DNA of 64,000 nt from assembly GCA_036346225.1 (NCBI GenBank), contig JARFIW010001480.1, positions 9,083,001-9,147,000 of the forward strand, in the 5' to 3' direction. Both the position numbers and the translations under genes were made by a program. Under the pieces are notes generated by a model. It was not told the DNA's origin. It made no database searches and saw only the letters and a list, made by a program, of their open reading frames with translations. Of the stretch, positions 42,828-55,221 are shown in pieces. The DNA is from Platerodrilus igneus. Its lineage: Eukaryota; Arthropoda; Insecta; Coleoptera; Lycidae. How positions within the stretch are numbered: position 1 is the stretch's first letter; the number at the start of each line of letters is the position of its first letter.

Positions 42828-43818
42828 CTGTAGTGACAAGAGAACGATAAGCAAATAAAAATAATCCTTAATTGTATTAAGGTTTATCAGTTGAAAAGGT
42901 GTGGTCCAAGGCGCATCCCTGCGACACTCCAATTTCCGTTGACGACATCATTGCAATTTCACAACATAAAAACGAGCAAGTTTGGCAAATGAAATAGTAA
43001 ACTTCGCGGCGCTCCTGCATACCTAATACATTTATACAAATCATGTAGCAACTATGCTAACACACCAAGCAAACAAATTACCTACTTTAGTTATGATGCA
43101 AACCACAAGTGACCTTCAACCGATACATAAGAAACACATTTTACGGCCATGAATTAAACGTTGTAGGTAACTAAACAACACGGTTACTATTCAAAATTTT
43201 TTACGCCCATTTTGAAAATTGGTTTCGCCTCTTTCCATTCAGTGCTTCGTTGTATCGTACAAGCATGTCTAAACACAATTACTAATTATTTCTTCAATTG
43301 ACTCCTCGTGCGTGGTAAGATCATTTAAAACCGAGCTGTTACCTGTTAATATGTGAAGATCTACTTTCTGTACTCGTTTCTCCACTTAAAATTTCTGATT
43401 GAAACTGAACGTACATAATTATTTAAATGTTAACCGAATGATTTACTGGGTACTTGCCTTCCTTCTTCTAATGGGAATCAGGTGAATCTTCAATTCGTTG
43501 CTTGACCCACTCACTCTTCATTCGACGTTCCTTTTTAAACACTCCTTAATTATATCTACGACATATAATTGCTTTTAAGCATGTTACTGCAGAATAATAA
43601 AATCTTTCTCTTACTTAAGTAGTTGCTATTATTAGCTTCGTCGGTGTTATAAAATGAAATTAAGTTTAAGCAACAACCGTGTAATTTCTCCTGAATTAAT
43701 TTTTTATAGAATTTCATTATACATTTGGTTACGCCTAACTAAATTTATCAAAAATATATAAACACGTCGTATAATATGAAGACTTTCACGGTGTGTCCAA
43801 ATTACAACGACACTAGTG
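42828..43818. other. No gene recognised; AT-rich
   Basis: No frames with recognisable content up to the BEL/Pao TSD at 43819. Confidence 0.45.
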
Positions 43819-43823
43819 GTAGC

Positions 43824-44210
43824 TGTTCAGCGCGGGGGGTCTTATAACTTTGTACATCGACTTACCTCCGCGGTTTTTTGTTGTTCTAAGCTACAGTTCC
43901 TATTCCTTCAACTAAGGGACTGTATGCGAGATTTAGTTCGTGTTACTTTGCACTTGCACTGTGTTTTTTAGGGGTTTATCGATAAAGTCCGCGGCACTAT
44001 TGACTAACTCCCGTTACCGAACGAAAAACCGACTGTTCTGCTTCGTTATGGAGAAGAGAGTGTTTGTTCACTGCTACCCTTAGTCCCACTTATTCACACA
44101 TGCACAAGCAATTTTTACGGCAGGATATAAGGGAACAAGAGATGACAGTTTTACTATTAGATTTACAACTACAAATTTACGACTTAAAATTAAACACGAC
44201 AACGTGCGAG
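43824..44210 (-). repeat. 3' LTR of BEL/Pao element 2
   Basis: Matches 47181 onward from TGTTCAGCGCGG to AACGTGCGA. The inner end (last about 15 bases) is lost at the junction with the truncated polymerase. Confidence 0.85.
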
Positions 44211-44902
44211 AAAAAAAAATCTGCCGATAAATTTGTTTAATGTCAGCTGTAATTACGATAGGATGTACACGAAAGTGCAATAACAAAACTGCAATGTCCT
44301 TTTGCAGAGCAGAGCCAATAGCCAAGCTATCATTTAACGACTTTCCAGATTGATCCTGACACGAAGCATCGAAAACCACACGCAATTTGGTGGTAGTGCT
44401 ATCACGCTTATGTACAGCATGATGGGGAATGTAATACATTTTCTCATGACCCGACGAATTTTCAGGCGATTTCACTTGAACCATGTGACCGCTAGTCAAA
44501 TAATCCTCCATAAATTTTTTATAATCCGAATACAATTCAGGATTTTCTAACAAACGACATTCTAACGACAAAAATCTTTTAATACAAATTGATCTCATAC
44601 CCACGAATGAGAGTTCCGAAATTTTAAAGGGCAAGGACACTACAAAACAAACCGTCCTTGTTACGTCTATAATTTTCCACAAATTGATTTTCATACCTTT
44701 CTTCTTCAGGAGAAATGTGTTTTTTGAAGGGAATATTTTCTAATTCCCAAAATCGACGAATGTCGCTGTCTAAGGGCTCAACGAAAGCACACAACGACGT
44801 AATAGAACTATTCGGGGAAACGACCGTTCCCGTTAAAACCCAACCAAAGGTTGTTTTAATAGCAACTGGCTCGTTAGCGATACCCCAACGAGACTCGTTC
44901 AA
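44211..44902 (-). pseudogene. BEL/Pao reverse transcriptase N-terminal half
   Basis: Minus-strand pieces: VAIKTTFGWVLTG (end of the protease region), LRRFWELENIP-like and EEERYENQFVENYRRN, then GMRSICIKRFLSLECRLL, SGHEKMYYIPHHAVHKRDS, LRVVFDASCQDQSGKSLND, and VHPIVITADIKQIYRQI (motif A). The sequence leaves the family at about 44215, just before the YVDD motif, and joins the LTR. One frameshift lies at about 44640-44690. Confidence 0.85.
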
Positions 44903-45510
44903 AAAACCTGAGCAAAGATTTCCGCTCCGAGCAGCATGTCAATTTTACCAGAAAAATTAAAATTAGGATCAGCTAAGGCCAAACCTCGAGTATGCGACCA
45001 TTATATGACCCCTATCGACGACGAAGGTAATTGATTACAAATGTTAGGTAAAATATAACACTCAAGTTCATATGCTGGAGACCGTGCTTCTGAGGGGCTG
45101 ACTACACACGATAGTGCACCAGACACCAACGACGAATTCAAGCCAAGTCCTTGAACAGTGACATTGGCTTTCCGTTTCCTTAAACCTAATTTCTGACGGC
45201 ACCTTTCAGTCATAAAACTTTCCATGGATCCGTTATCTAAAATTACACGAACAGGTTGCAATTTTCCTGTATAATCAAGCACCGACACCATTGCCGTAGC
45301 TAACAGCGTGGTTGTGTGTTCCAATGACGTCGAAATCAACGAATTAGTGACAGGTTGTTCTTGCACAACCGACGACGACAGATTGTCTTCACTAGGTCTA
45401 CTAGTAGAAGTAAGTCTAGGCGCCGCTCTCCGAGGAGACGCTGACCTTTGACGATGGGTTTGTCGGCGTGGAGACACCGATTTTTCTCGATTATCGAAGT
45501 GAAGCAACGA
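44903..45510 (-). pseudogene. BEL/Pao aspartic protease
   Basis: The long frame 45507-45001 begins with an Arg/Ser-rich segment (SPRRQTHRQRSASPRRAAPR), then TTTLLATAMVSVLDYTGKLQPVRVILDNGSMESFMTERC. The catalytic motif is LDNGS, where most retropepsins have D-T/S-G; the usual BEL/Pao form is LDxGS. The next piece has TRGLALADPNFNFSGKIDMLLGAEIFAQVF, ending at a stop at about 44911. Confidence 0.8.
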
Positions 45511-45608
45511 ATTGTGTGACAGATGACATTTTCTACACGATCAATCTAACGTACAATTTTTCATCGAATGTGAAGTATTTAAACATTTAATACAAAGATT
45601 TTTAAGCT

Positions 45609-46682
45609 TTACCACCTCAAATCTTTCCTGAGGGTTTTATCGAGAAACTGCTTACATCTATAAATAGGATGCACAGCTTGACATAAACTACAATTTTTAC
45701 CATCATTGGTAGTACCAACTAAAGAAGTTTTAGCCGAAGTGCTAACAAACCTTCCTTTTTCCCTTTCTTTCACGGAATCTCGAGATTTTAAGCATGTTCC
45801 TGAAGCAATGTCATTTATTTCCAACACTTTACATTGTTTTTCAATGTACGACCTTAAATCTTTAAACGAGGGAATCTCGTCACTATTTCCTAATTCAAAA
45901 CGCTTTAAAATGTTTGTATCTAATTTTTTCGATAACAGATTAAACAACATGAAATCTAATAAATCTATTTCAATCTGCTTTAACGCGAATATATTTTCAT
46001 CAAAACAACTAATTAATTGCCGGAGTTCCGCATGCGAGTCTGAGGAACTGACCTTAGGGCATTTTTCAAGAGCATTAAAATATGTTGAAAGTAATAACCT
46101 CTTGGACTGAAAACGATTAGTAATGATTTTATAGGCTTCCTCGTATACATAATCATTTAATGGCGAGTGTTTTATTAACATACGGGACGACTCATCTAGT
46201 GTATCAACGAGATGGCAAAATTTTTCAACAGGGGACAAACCGACATTATCGTGAATCAACCGCTTATAAATTGCATTATAACTCTCAAAATCTAAAATGC
46301 GTCCCGAGAACCGTGGGACAGAAAGATGTTCCAAGCTAATCTTACAATTTTGCGAAAAAGAATTATTCATATTTTCGACCTTTGGCTTATTTTCTACCCG
46401 ATCTAATTCGCATTGTTCAGCGATAATACAAATATCTAATAGATAATCATCGATTTTCACCCTAAGGGCCGAGAATTCGTCTAATTGTTCACTTTCTTCA
46501 ACAAAGAAAATATCCTTGCAAAAAGATTTGAAATGGGTTTCAATTTGCTCGACACTTTTAATCGATGCTCTAATTAAAGCAATCGATACGTTTTCCGGTT
46601 GGTTAATTTTACTGTATATATGATCCAACCTTTTAACTACAAATTTAGCTTCAAGAATAGCTTTATCAATTGATATAACCAT
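45609..46682 (-). pseudogene. BEL/Pao gag, nearly full length
   Basis: An uninterrupted 357-codon frame from the ATG at 46682. An N-terminal helical region (about 115 residues) is followed by LSVPRFSGRILDFESYNAIYKRL, LSPVEKFCHLVDTLDESSRML and KIITNRFQSKRLLLSTYFNAL (the conserved central block). A C-terminal part begins the first zinc knuckle (CSLCQAVHPIYRC). The frame stops soon after (QFLDKTLRKDLRW). The second knuckle seems to continue in another frame at about 45545-45605. Still largely intact. Confidence 0.85.
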
Positions 46683-47180
46683 ATTTGATTAATGATTAAT
46701 GAACGACAATAAAAATTAATATAAAAACAATGCGTAACTCGAATACGCTACAAATAATTAATCTACAAAATTAAATTATTAATCGACAAATGCAACTAAC
46801 TACATTGCTCGCTTGACAAAGCGTTTAACGTTTCAAATAAATTTCAACCCCTTTGTTAAACAAGTTAATGACCCGATGGTCCCTCAAACTTGACCACGAA
46901 AAATAAGGCAAGAATTTAAAATACAACAACCCTTCATCAATTGTTTACCCAAAGACACCGACGATCGACCCTAATCTTTGCCACAAAGGATAAGGAATGT
47001 ATTGTAAAATCTACCGTTATTACCAGATGTTTCTATCATTAAATTTGCAAGCAGGATGTTATTCTCTTCGTATCACGTTTAAACAGAAAACTACGACAAT
47101 TATTAAATTTTGGTATAAATAAGGAGCTTAGAGGATAGGAACTAATTAATTAATTAATAATCCGATGATGAAGGCCCATT
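46683..47180 (-). other. Leader of BEL/Pao element 2 with possible primer-binding site
   Basis: About 500 bp between 5' LTR and gag. Two bases inside the LTR, the minus strand reads TGGGCCTTCATCATCGG, a possible primer-binding site. I could not match it cleanly to one tRNA. Confidence 0.4.
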
Positions 47181-47582
47181 TGTTCAGCGCGGGGGGTCTT
47201 ATAACTTTGTACATCGACTTACCTCCGCGGTTTTTTTTTGTTCTAAGCTGCAGTTCCTATTCCTTCAACTAAGTGGACTGTATGCGAGATTTAGTCCGTG
47301 TTACGTTGCACTTGCACTGTGTTTTTTAGGGGTTTATCGATAAAGTCCGCGGCACTATTAACTAACTCCCGTTACCGAACGAAAAACCGACTGTTCTGCT
47401 TCGATATCGAGAAGAGAGTGTTTGTTCACTGCTACCCTTAGTCCCACTTATTCACACATGCACAAGCAATTTTTACGGCAGGATATAAAGGAACAAGGGA
47501 TGGCAGTTTTACTATTAGATTTACAACTACAAATTTACGACTTAAAATTAAACACGACAACGTGCGACAAAGAGACCCAACA
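47181..47582 (-). repeat. 5' LTR of BEL/Pao element 2
   Basis: 402 bp. On the minus strand it runs from TGTTGGGTCTC to CGCGCTGAACA. Followed on the outside by the GTAGC TSD. Confidence 0.88.
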
Positions 47583-47587
47583 GTAGC

Positions 47588-48452
47588 TAAGCTGATAGCG
47601 TGACTTTGTAAGCACCAATGTTCTTATAGGTATCGAAAATTAGTACTTCGTTAGTGCTCTTTAGCGCTTTATAAAATAAGACCGCCAAATAATCGTATTG
47701 CCGAAAAGGGCAACTTGTAATTTCCGGGCGCTACTTCACATTTACCCGGGTGTTCTTCAATTAAAAAACTTTTCACCGCGGAAAGTTAGTTCTTCCTTAG
47801 TGCTCTTTAGTCCTTCATATCTCAGTGTCGTAAGATTACTAATAAAAAAGTTGTGGTCACTTATATTTTTGTGGCTAACTTCGCAACTGGGCGCAAGATA
47901 GGTTTTGGGCGCTTGAGAGCTTCTTTTTAAAAAGTTTTGTCGCCAAAAACTCTTCTATCAATTTTATTTTTAATTGTTTAATTACAAAAAATAATTTATT
48001 TCTGTTACAACTTAAGACATTTATATTCACTAAACATTAAGTTATTGAAATTGACCAAAATGCTTGAAGTTAATAGATCAAAAATTAAAAATTATGGTGA
48101 GTAGCTTGACCTACTAACAATGTTAAAGTTCGAGACTGACTGGCCATCATGGGCTCCTTAGGGTATTTATGCTATCCCTGCCTTTGCATTGTCTTGTGGG
48201 AAGTGCAGATCTCATGTCTGCTACTTTTTGATAAAATACATTGTATTACTTCTTTGTAATCTTAATTCTAACAATTGCTTTCTTATAATCTATTGTGACC
48301 TGCACCTGCAGTATCATACTACGGCTAGAATACAAAGTAGTTGCTTCCTTTCTCATGTCTGATTATGAACTTTCATTAACCCTTTATGATGTGTCCTTCA
48401 ATTATTCAACGTAACATTCTATTTCTTAAGATTTAATAATTGCATGTGAATA
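47588..48452. other. No gene recognised
   Basis: Flank of the BEL/Pao element. The motif AGTGCTCTTTAG occurs twice (47655 and 47798), without further structure. Confidence 0.4.
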
Positions 48453-48640
48453 TACTAAATGCTGTGATTAACTTGTTAGCCCACGATTGGGTCGATATAA
48501 ATGTTGTGATTAATTCCGCCCCATGGTTGGGCAGCCCATAAATGTTGTGTTAATCGCGCTCCTACGCTTGGGCGTACATAAATGTTGTAATTAATTCCGC
48601 TCCACGATGGGGGGATGTCATAAATTGCTGTGATATACTC
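48453..48640. repeat. Minisatellite array, about 42-bp units
   Basis: Four to five units starting ATAAATGTTGTGATTAATTC and ending in a TTGGGC-type block. The units vary by 15-30%. A related but inverted pair occurs at 32579-32720. Confidence 0.75.
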
Positions 48641-50142
48641 TTTATGTTGCTCAAACACTTATGAAAATATTAATTTATAATTTTCTTTTGCCTCGACTAG
48701 CTGATTCAATTAAATAAAGCAATTCCACAATACACAGTATAATAATTAAATATTTACAACTTTTTCCCTTCTTAAATATCTTCACCCTTTTAGAATTATT
48801 TACATCTATTAGATTTTTAGAAAATGAAGCCAGCAAAACGAGATTTTATATTACCTTTAGAGACCTATTGAAACGTTTCAAGATGTCTATAGCTTTTCAT
48901 AAAATTTATCCAGAAACCCCAATTTGTCGGCTCTTACACTTTAAATTATTATTGAGATAAAACAGTTTTAAAAATAAATCATATCAAAAATATCTGACCT
49001 GAAGTGGTTTAATAGGCTCTGCATTACTAAGAATTGAAGTCGATATACAACCAAATTAATATCCTAATCGTTATTGCAATAAAAGGTTTTTCATTTCCAC
49101 AATAGAATATTTACCATCAATTTGCGTGAACAGACAGTATTCTCTAAAATCTCGTATCCAAAATTGTATTTCAGATCGTACTTGATCATTATTTAAAGTT
49201 CTAACAGAAATTGTAACATTATTTTGATTGTAATGGTAGTTTTCGGATGTTAATTACGATGATAATTAACATGGTAAATAAGAGCCCTGTTTTATTTATT
49301 ATTAGAAATGGTATAATTTCCTAAATCTCATATACTTACGTCTCAGAAGTACGGCTCTCTTTGCACAATTATACACTCTTTAAAATAATTTTCACTTAAC
49401 TTTTCACGTAAATATTTATCACATCTATGTATAGTGACTGCCCAGTTTCAAAAGTATACTAACTCAATATTCAATTGTTAAGATATTTATAGGATCGGCC
49501 CCCCTTTATTTTCTGATTCGTTGACTCCACGTGCTGGGCGAGCCAAGTGTATTATCACTTGTTATTTTGAGAATTTTACCAGTTGTATGTATTTTAATTG
49601 CATGAAGAGATGCTCTTGGTCACGTAAATTCTTATTATGCCTATGCATTTACTTCAAAATCTTCATTCAATCGATCACGTAATGTTATTGTTGTTGCCTT
49701 ATTCTAATCTGAATCGAATAATTTTGGTGTTTGCTTATTTCCTAATAAATTGGATTTTTGAGCAAATGTGATACTTTTAAATCACGTACGCTTTTCAAAT
49801 AATGCATAATTTCTAAGTGCGTTTAAGATGATATATCCACGCATTTTTTTGAATATTTGTCTAGCCAATTCATGCAGATTTATCACTGATTTAAATTCAA
49901 TGCGTTTCGTTACCTTTTCAAATTCTCATCTTTGCTCATAGCTACTCTTGGATATCTGTTTTAATCATTTGTACTGCTATATACAGTGTGCTCTCAACTA
50001 ATAATATTTATAATGACTTATTTACTCTTCTAATATCTGTAATTCCGTACTTCTGTTACTTGGGAGTTTCATTTGCTTATTCTACGACCCCTATGACTTA
50101 ACCTACCCCTATGTTATCCCTATAATTACAGCATTAAATATG
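48641..50142. other. No gene recognised; AT-rich
   Basis: About 1.5 kb without supported frames, repeats or signals. Confidence 0.5.
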
Positions 50143-51194
50143 TGTCGATATCATCGATATCATTTAACGCCGGGTGCAAGGATGCACCCAAATGCCTTTG
50201 CCGGTCCCTCGTGCCGTTTATTGTAAACGGGCCTGCTTCACAGGTCGCCTTTTTTAGGGGGCACGAGCATTTCCCAAGTAACGGCTCCAAGGAGCCATTT
50301 TATCGTTATCTTACCTATTGTCTTTGATAATAACTTGAGTTATTGAGTTAATATCTTTATCTTATTTATTATCTTTGATAATAACTTTATCTTAATATCT
50401 TTATCGTACCTATTACCTTTAATAATAACTTTAGTTTAATATCGTTATCTTACCTATTATCTTTGATAATAACTTAAGCTTAATATCGTTATCTTACCTA
50501 TTATCTTCGATAATAACTTGAGATTTTGTTTTATCTTTTTATCTTCCTAACGTTTGGTATTTACGACCAGACGTAGGAATTATTTTTTTGAATATTGAGT
50601 TAAGAAGCTAACCTGATGGTAGCCATGTAATTTGTTAGGCTAGTAATGTAAGAAATTAGTAAGATGGTACTTTTGGTAAATTTGTTGATTCACAACCATG
50701 TCATGGACAAATTTTGATGTGTATTGTTTATTAAACCAGAGTACCAGTACCTAAAAATTTGATAGAGTGTAGAGTAACTCACTCTTTGGAACATTTTTAA
50801 ATTTGGTCATTCTAGTGGCAACAAAGAAACAGTCTAGATGCAACGCTCATGTGCGTTTGTACTTAGAAAATTGTAATGTTAGCTTTAGTTTTAGTATATA
50901 GGTTAGGCGACTTGTCGCATTTGTTTTAGTTTAAGTAGTGTTTTATGCTCCCCGACAAATTTGTGCTGTCGATTATAACTGCGCCACACCAAAGACTCGT
51001 GTGTGCACTTTTCCGTTTCCTGGTAATCCGGAAGACGTGTTATCGGTCGGAAAAACCAGGTGGCGCCTCAAATAAACATTTTGTAGGATTTAAGTTAGGA
51101 TTTATGTAGGTTAGTTAGGATCTAGATTTTAAGATGTTACTGTTCTAACAGTCATTTTCTTTTTAAGTTTTTTCTTTTATGGCTTTGTCGCGAT
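50143..51194. repeat. 1-kb interspersed unit, copy 2, with amplified 43-bp array
   Basis: Matches 1575-2626. Between 50305 and 50525 it carries about five units of a 43-bp sequence containing TTATCTTACCTATTATC and TTGATAATAACTT. Copy 1 has only one such unit. It continues without a break into the LTR-like repeat at 51195. Confidence 0.75.
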
Positions 51195-51745
51195 TGTTAC
51201 GTGCCGAAAAATCGGCCGTAAACATTTCTAAATTTAGTTTTAATTTGTAAGGATTTCGCGCCAATAATTTAAAAAGACGTGCGCGTATTTCCGTCACTTC
51301 AGACAGTGCGTTTGCGCAAAGGATTACGCAGACGCGGAGTGTGGAAGGTGGTGAATTTCGGACACGTCGAGACTAGTAAGCGAGACGTCGCCGAGTGTGG
51401 TTATCTTGTGCCGTTATCTTGTCTTTTTTCAGCTATATAGGTTTCCTGCCTTCTACCTAATTATTGTCCCTCACCCTATTCCTGTGTTCCGGTACAAGGA
51501 AGAGAAAGAAGACAAATTAAATTTGGATTTGACAAGGGTGCCCAACGAATCACCCACGCCCGAAAAGATCAACGGAGCCCAGCTGCCGTTATACTAGCGC
51601 AATGCTGTGAAAAGTCCTGCAGTTTACGTAAGTACTTTTCTCGTTTTTTTATGTGATGTAGTAATTTTAAACAATTATGTGACGTAATATCTTATTTGCG
51701 CGTCATTTTTGCAATTATTTATCATTGCTACCAACTGACTGTAGT
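51195..51745 (+). repeat. Palindrome-capped LTR-like repeat, copy E
   Basis: Starts TGTTACGTGCCG, with the paired CGGCCGTAA after a short loop. It shares ATTTCGCGCCAATAATTT, CCGTCACTTC and ACGTAAGTAC with the other copies. The right border is unclear at about 51745 and no TSD was found. As with copy D, the 1-kb unit precedes it. Confidence 0.65.
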
Positions 51746-51886
51746 GGCTCGCGTACCTCACCGACGGGGGTATACTAATTTATACAATAAATATACAGTT
51801 AGTAAAATTATTACAATGATCAATAAAATCGTTCAAACCCTAATGATGTCGTAATGTAATTTTGGCACTTTTAACTCACTTAAGTG

Positions 51887-52745
51887 TTACTTATAATTGT
51901 CCATTAATTTTACGGTGTGGTTGAGATCGTCTAGGTCTAGATGTTCTAGTTGCATCGGTTTTTTGGTATTTTCGTTGTTTTCGGTTTGAGGAATCTTGAA
52001 CTGTAATTCGGGTAGATTTGCAAATTTTTTCGTCACTGCTGGGTTTTGATATATTCGAATAATTTCACTTTTTAATTTTAAGTAGCAATCTTCCTTTATG
52101 GTGATCACTTTGCTTCCAATTAAGGCTAAACTGTTTGCGTCTTGATTGCAATTGGCGATTGCTATTACTTCTTGGGGAAATACAGCAATCCATTTGTTGT
52201 CCGTAACTTTTTGTATTTTCATGTCTGTAACTTGTACTGAATTCGGCACACAACTCTCGTAATGATTAGAAAATCGTAATAATTGTACTTCACAAGGGCT
52301 ATCAGTTTGAATAGGTGTTGTCGTTAATCATTGATATAAGTATTGGCTGGGTGTCACTTCCTTGCATTTTTCATTTGTGAATCCATATCAAAGTTCACTT
52401 AGGTAAAGGAACTCGATTTTGGGGATAATAACTTGATATTGGCTAGTAACTTTTATGGGGAAAGCAAATAAATAATAATAATTGTAATTATTAATTTCTA
52501 CAATGGGAATTTCTATTACAAACGTAATTTCATGATTCTTTACATAACTTTTTACTATGGCTTTTTTTTCAAATATAAGTATGTTAGATTCTGTTACTTC
52601 AAAGGGTAGTTTACTATGAGTTATAAGTGATCTAATTCCTAATAGTTTGTTTAATAAGTCAAATGGTTCTATTATACTAGCATGTAACGTATTTAATTTA
52701 GCAAATGTTACAGCATTTTCTAATGTAGCTATAGCTAAAATTTGT
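51887..52745 (-). pseudogene. Errantivirus-like envelope gene, C-terminal part
   Basis: Two minus-strand frames (from about 52745 to 52388, and 52249-51887) resemble the second half of the envelope fusion protein of insect errantiviruses. A helical stretch with LENAVTFAKLNTLHAS is followed by a beta-rich, NY-rich region and a C-terminal segment. A frameshift lies at about 52250-52390, and no clear membrane anchor remains. The N-terminal part continues at 60229 on the far side of a LINE insertion. It is a long-dead copy. Confidence 0.6.
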
Positions 52746-52758
52746 TGCATTACAGTAA

Positions 52759-53852
52759 ACTTTCTAGTTACCGCTTGAAGCGAGCGGACGAGTTTAACAG
52801 CGCTCCGCTTCAGCAACTAAGAAGTAAGTTTTTATCTAGGGTTTTTATTATTTATTTTTAATTTATTTTATTTGAAGCTTTGTTTTTTATTGTGTTTTAT
52901 TTTTATAATTGTGTGCCATTAAATTTTAAATACAGTGCCGTAAAATAAAAATTTTAAAACAGAATTTAAACTAAATAAAAACTAAATAAATCGCGTTGTC
53001 TTTGTAATTTAAACTAAATTCGCGTTTTAAAATAAACTAAATAAATTTCGGGTTAATAAAACAAAAATATTCTAAACTAATACCCAAAAATAACATTAAA
53101 GAGGCATTTTAATAATAAATTTAAAATAAAAACTGCGTAAATCGAGTAAAAACCGGGAAAACAACCAAAAGTGTGTGTAATTTTTATAGTGCGCGTATAA
53201 TCAAATAATAACCAAAAAACAAAAATCTAACCCCTTTTTAAATCAACTAAATAACTCAAAAACTGTAAATTTTAAAACAATTTTAATATAAATTTAAGTA
53301 CACGCGTACTTATAAGTGCTTTTAAAATCGATTTTGGTGTAATTAAGCGGTGTATCAGTTACGGGTTGTGCTAGTTACCAAGCGATAAAGTGAAAGGTCA
53401 TTTCCGGTTACCGCATTCCGATTGCGCTCGACCTTATTTTGTTAATTACACATTTAAAAATAGAGTGTTCTTATTTATAAATTAGATATTTTAATATTTT
53501 GAAGTAATTAGTTTATTTAAATTTGATTTGGCGGTTTAAAAATTTAAAATAAATAAATAGCGTTTTTTACAGTACATTTTAAATCGAAATATTTTTATTG
53601 CGTTAGGAATTTATTTGATTCTAGTTGTTATTTTGACGCTTAGTGCTTGTTGTATTTTTGTTAAAATTTGATATTTAATTGGGCGGTTGAAGTTTTAATA
53701 AATACAAGGTTGTTTACGGTTCACCTTTAAACAAAACATTTTATTGGACCAACGTTTTGCGTTCTTCTAGCGTCGTTCTTTTAGCGTCGTAACGGTTAGG
53801 ACGTTTTTTGAGCTGCGTTTTAGGTGTCATTTTTAAAGCTAGTTTTGTCAGC
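52759..53852 (+). promoter_or_regulatory. 5' UTR of the LINE, possible internal promoter
   Basis: Starts ACTTTCTAGTTACCGCTTG with a GAAGCGAGCGGACG block, followed by about 1 kb of very AT-rich sequence. LINEs of this kind are transcribed from an internal promoter at their own 5' end. The exact start site cannot be seen. Confidence 0.45.
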
Positions 53853-55219
53853 ATGGTGGTCCACCGCGATGAAGAGCCGCTGCCCAGGAGGAAGAGGGCG
53901 ATCGGTCGGAGTCTGCTAGGTCGGCGGCGGAGGGCGCTGTTGGGGAAACAGCTAAGGTAGTGCTAAAGGATTTCTTGTTAGAAACTCAGGAGGAGGTACA
54001 GGAGGTAGGGAAGGAGCCTGAGTCTGCGGCGGTCGTGCCTGGGGAGTCGGGGCCTCCCGTGGTGGTTGCGGCGCCAGAATTGCCCTCTACTTCGAGAGCC
54101 CAGCGCACGATGTCGACTAGCAGCAACGGTAGCGTTAATGCTAGCGACCTCGATGAGCTGGAACTCTTAAAGTTTAGAGTGAGGAAGGCGCACGCTGCCG
54201 TCTATGGGAAGGTGCCGACGACCTCCGCCACTATCGTCGTGGAGGATAGGAAGATGGTTCGGCACGCCGTAGATGATATCCGCGACGTGACGAACCAACT
54301 GATAGGTATGGTTAGGGCGCTGCGTCTTTGTTTAGATGGTTCAGGAGAGCAAGTGTTGTTGGGGAAGTCCGGCGGTGAATTCTGTTGTTTCAGGAGGCCA
54401 GAGTCAGGGTGCGTCGGTGCAGCGCAAGGTCTCCTACGCCGCTGCAGCTTCAGCATCTGCCCCTACGTTTGCTGTGAGGGTCGACGCCAGGCCAGGCCAG
54501 AAGGACGACGTGATGACGACCCTGAAGCAGAAGGTCGATCCCGCTCGAGATGGGTTTGTTGTTGTCGGAGCTCGTAGGACGCGCCGGGGCGGTGTCGTTG
54601 TGGAGTGCGCAGGTCGCGACGACGCCAAGAAACTGCAGTTGAAGGTCGGCGGGAACTGCAAGGAACTCGTGGCGAAGACCATCGAGAAGAAACGTCCACG
54701 GGTCGTTCTTCCGGGGGTCGAAGCGGGGATGAAGGCTGAAGAGCTCGTGCGGTTGATTGCGAGCCAGAATCCCCGTTTCGGCGATTTGAAGCTAGAAGAC
54801 CACCTGAGAGAAGTTCAGGTTTGGCGGAAAGGGCCCTAGAGATCCCTTCGCCAACGTAGTCTTCGAAGTGACCCCACACTTCGAAGACGTATATTAGCTG
54901 ATGCTATTAACCTCAGGTGGCGAAGAGTATGGGCCGGGACCACTTCTCGATGACCCAGTGTTACCGGTGCTACGAGTACGGCCATCGATCGATGGAGTGC
55001 AGGGAGAAGGTACAGTGGTGCGGTAACTGTGCCGAGGTCGGGCATGAATTCAAGAATTGCCGGAAGGCAGTCCCCTGCTGTGTGGTTTGCGCTAGGGCAA
55101 ACGACAGAACTGGCGGTGGCGCGAAGGTCGATACGCGCCACGACGCCAAGTCGAGTAGATGCCCCACGATGCAACGTCTGAAGCACGCAATCACACGAAA
55201 CATCGATTATGGACTGTGA
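53853..55219 (+). pseudogene. LINE ORF1, gag-like with zinc knuckles
   Basis: Begins at the ATG at 53853 (basic N-terminus) and continues through 53960-54840 in two frames. The middle has a helical LDELELLKFRVRKAHAAVYGKV segment and an RNA-binding-like part with PARDGFVVVGARRTRRGGVVVEC and SQNPRFGDLKL. The end (54917-55219) carries CCHC knuckles CYRCYEYGHRSMEC and CGNCAEVGHEFKNC, then CCVVC. Such proteins bind the LINE RNA. Frameshifts lie at about 53920, 54350 and 54840. Confidence 0.8.
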
Positions 55220-55221
55220 AG

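Larger units (their letters stand above)
43824..47582 (-). mobile_element. BEL/Pao LTR retrotransposon 2, pol-truncated
   Basis: A perfect 5-bp TSD, GTAGC (43819-43823 and 47583-47587), fixes the borders. LTRs lie at 47181-47582 (5', minus) and 43824 to about 44210 (3'). Between them on the minus strand are gag, protease and the first half of reverse transcriptase, which then runs directly into the 3' LTR. RNase H and integrase are missing. The LTR copies differ at roughly a dozen sites, so it is older than the gag-only element at 38382. Confidence 0.9.

Noticed and set aside
48476..48658. 60-codon minus frame with repeated motif
   Set aside because: The repetition comes from the 42-bp minisatellite, not a protein repeat.
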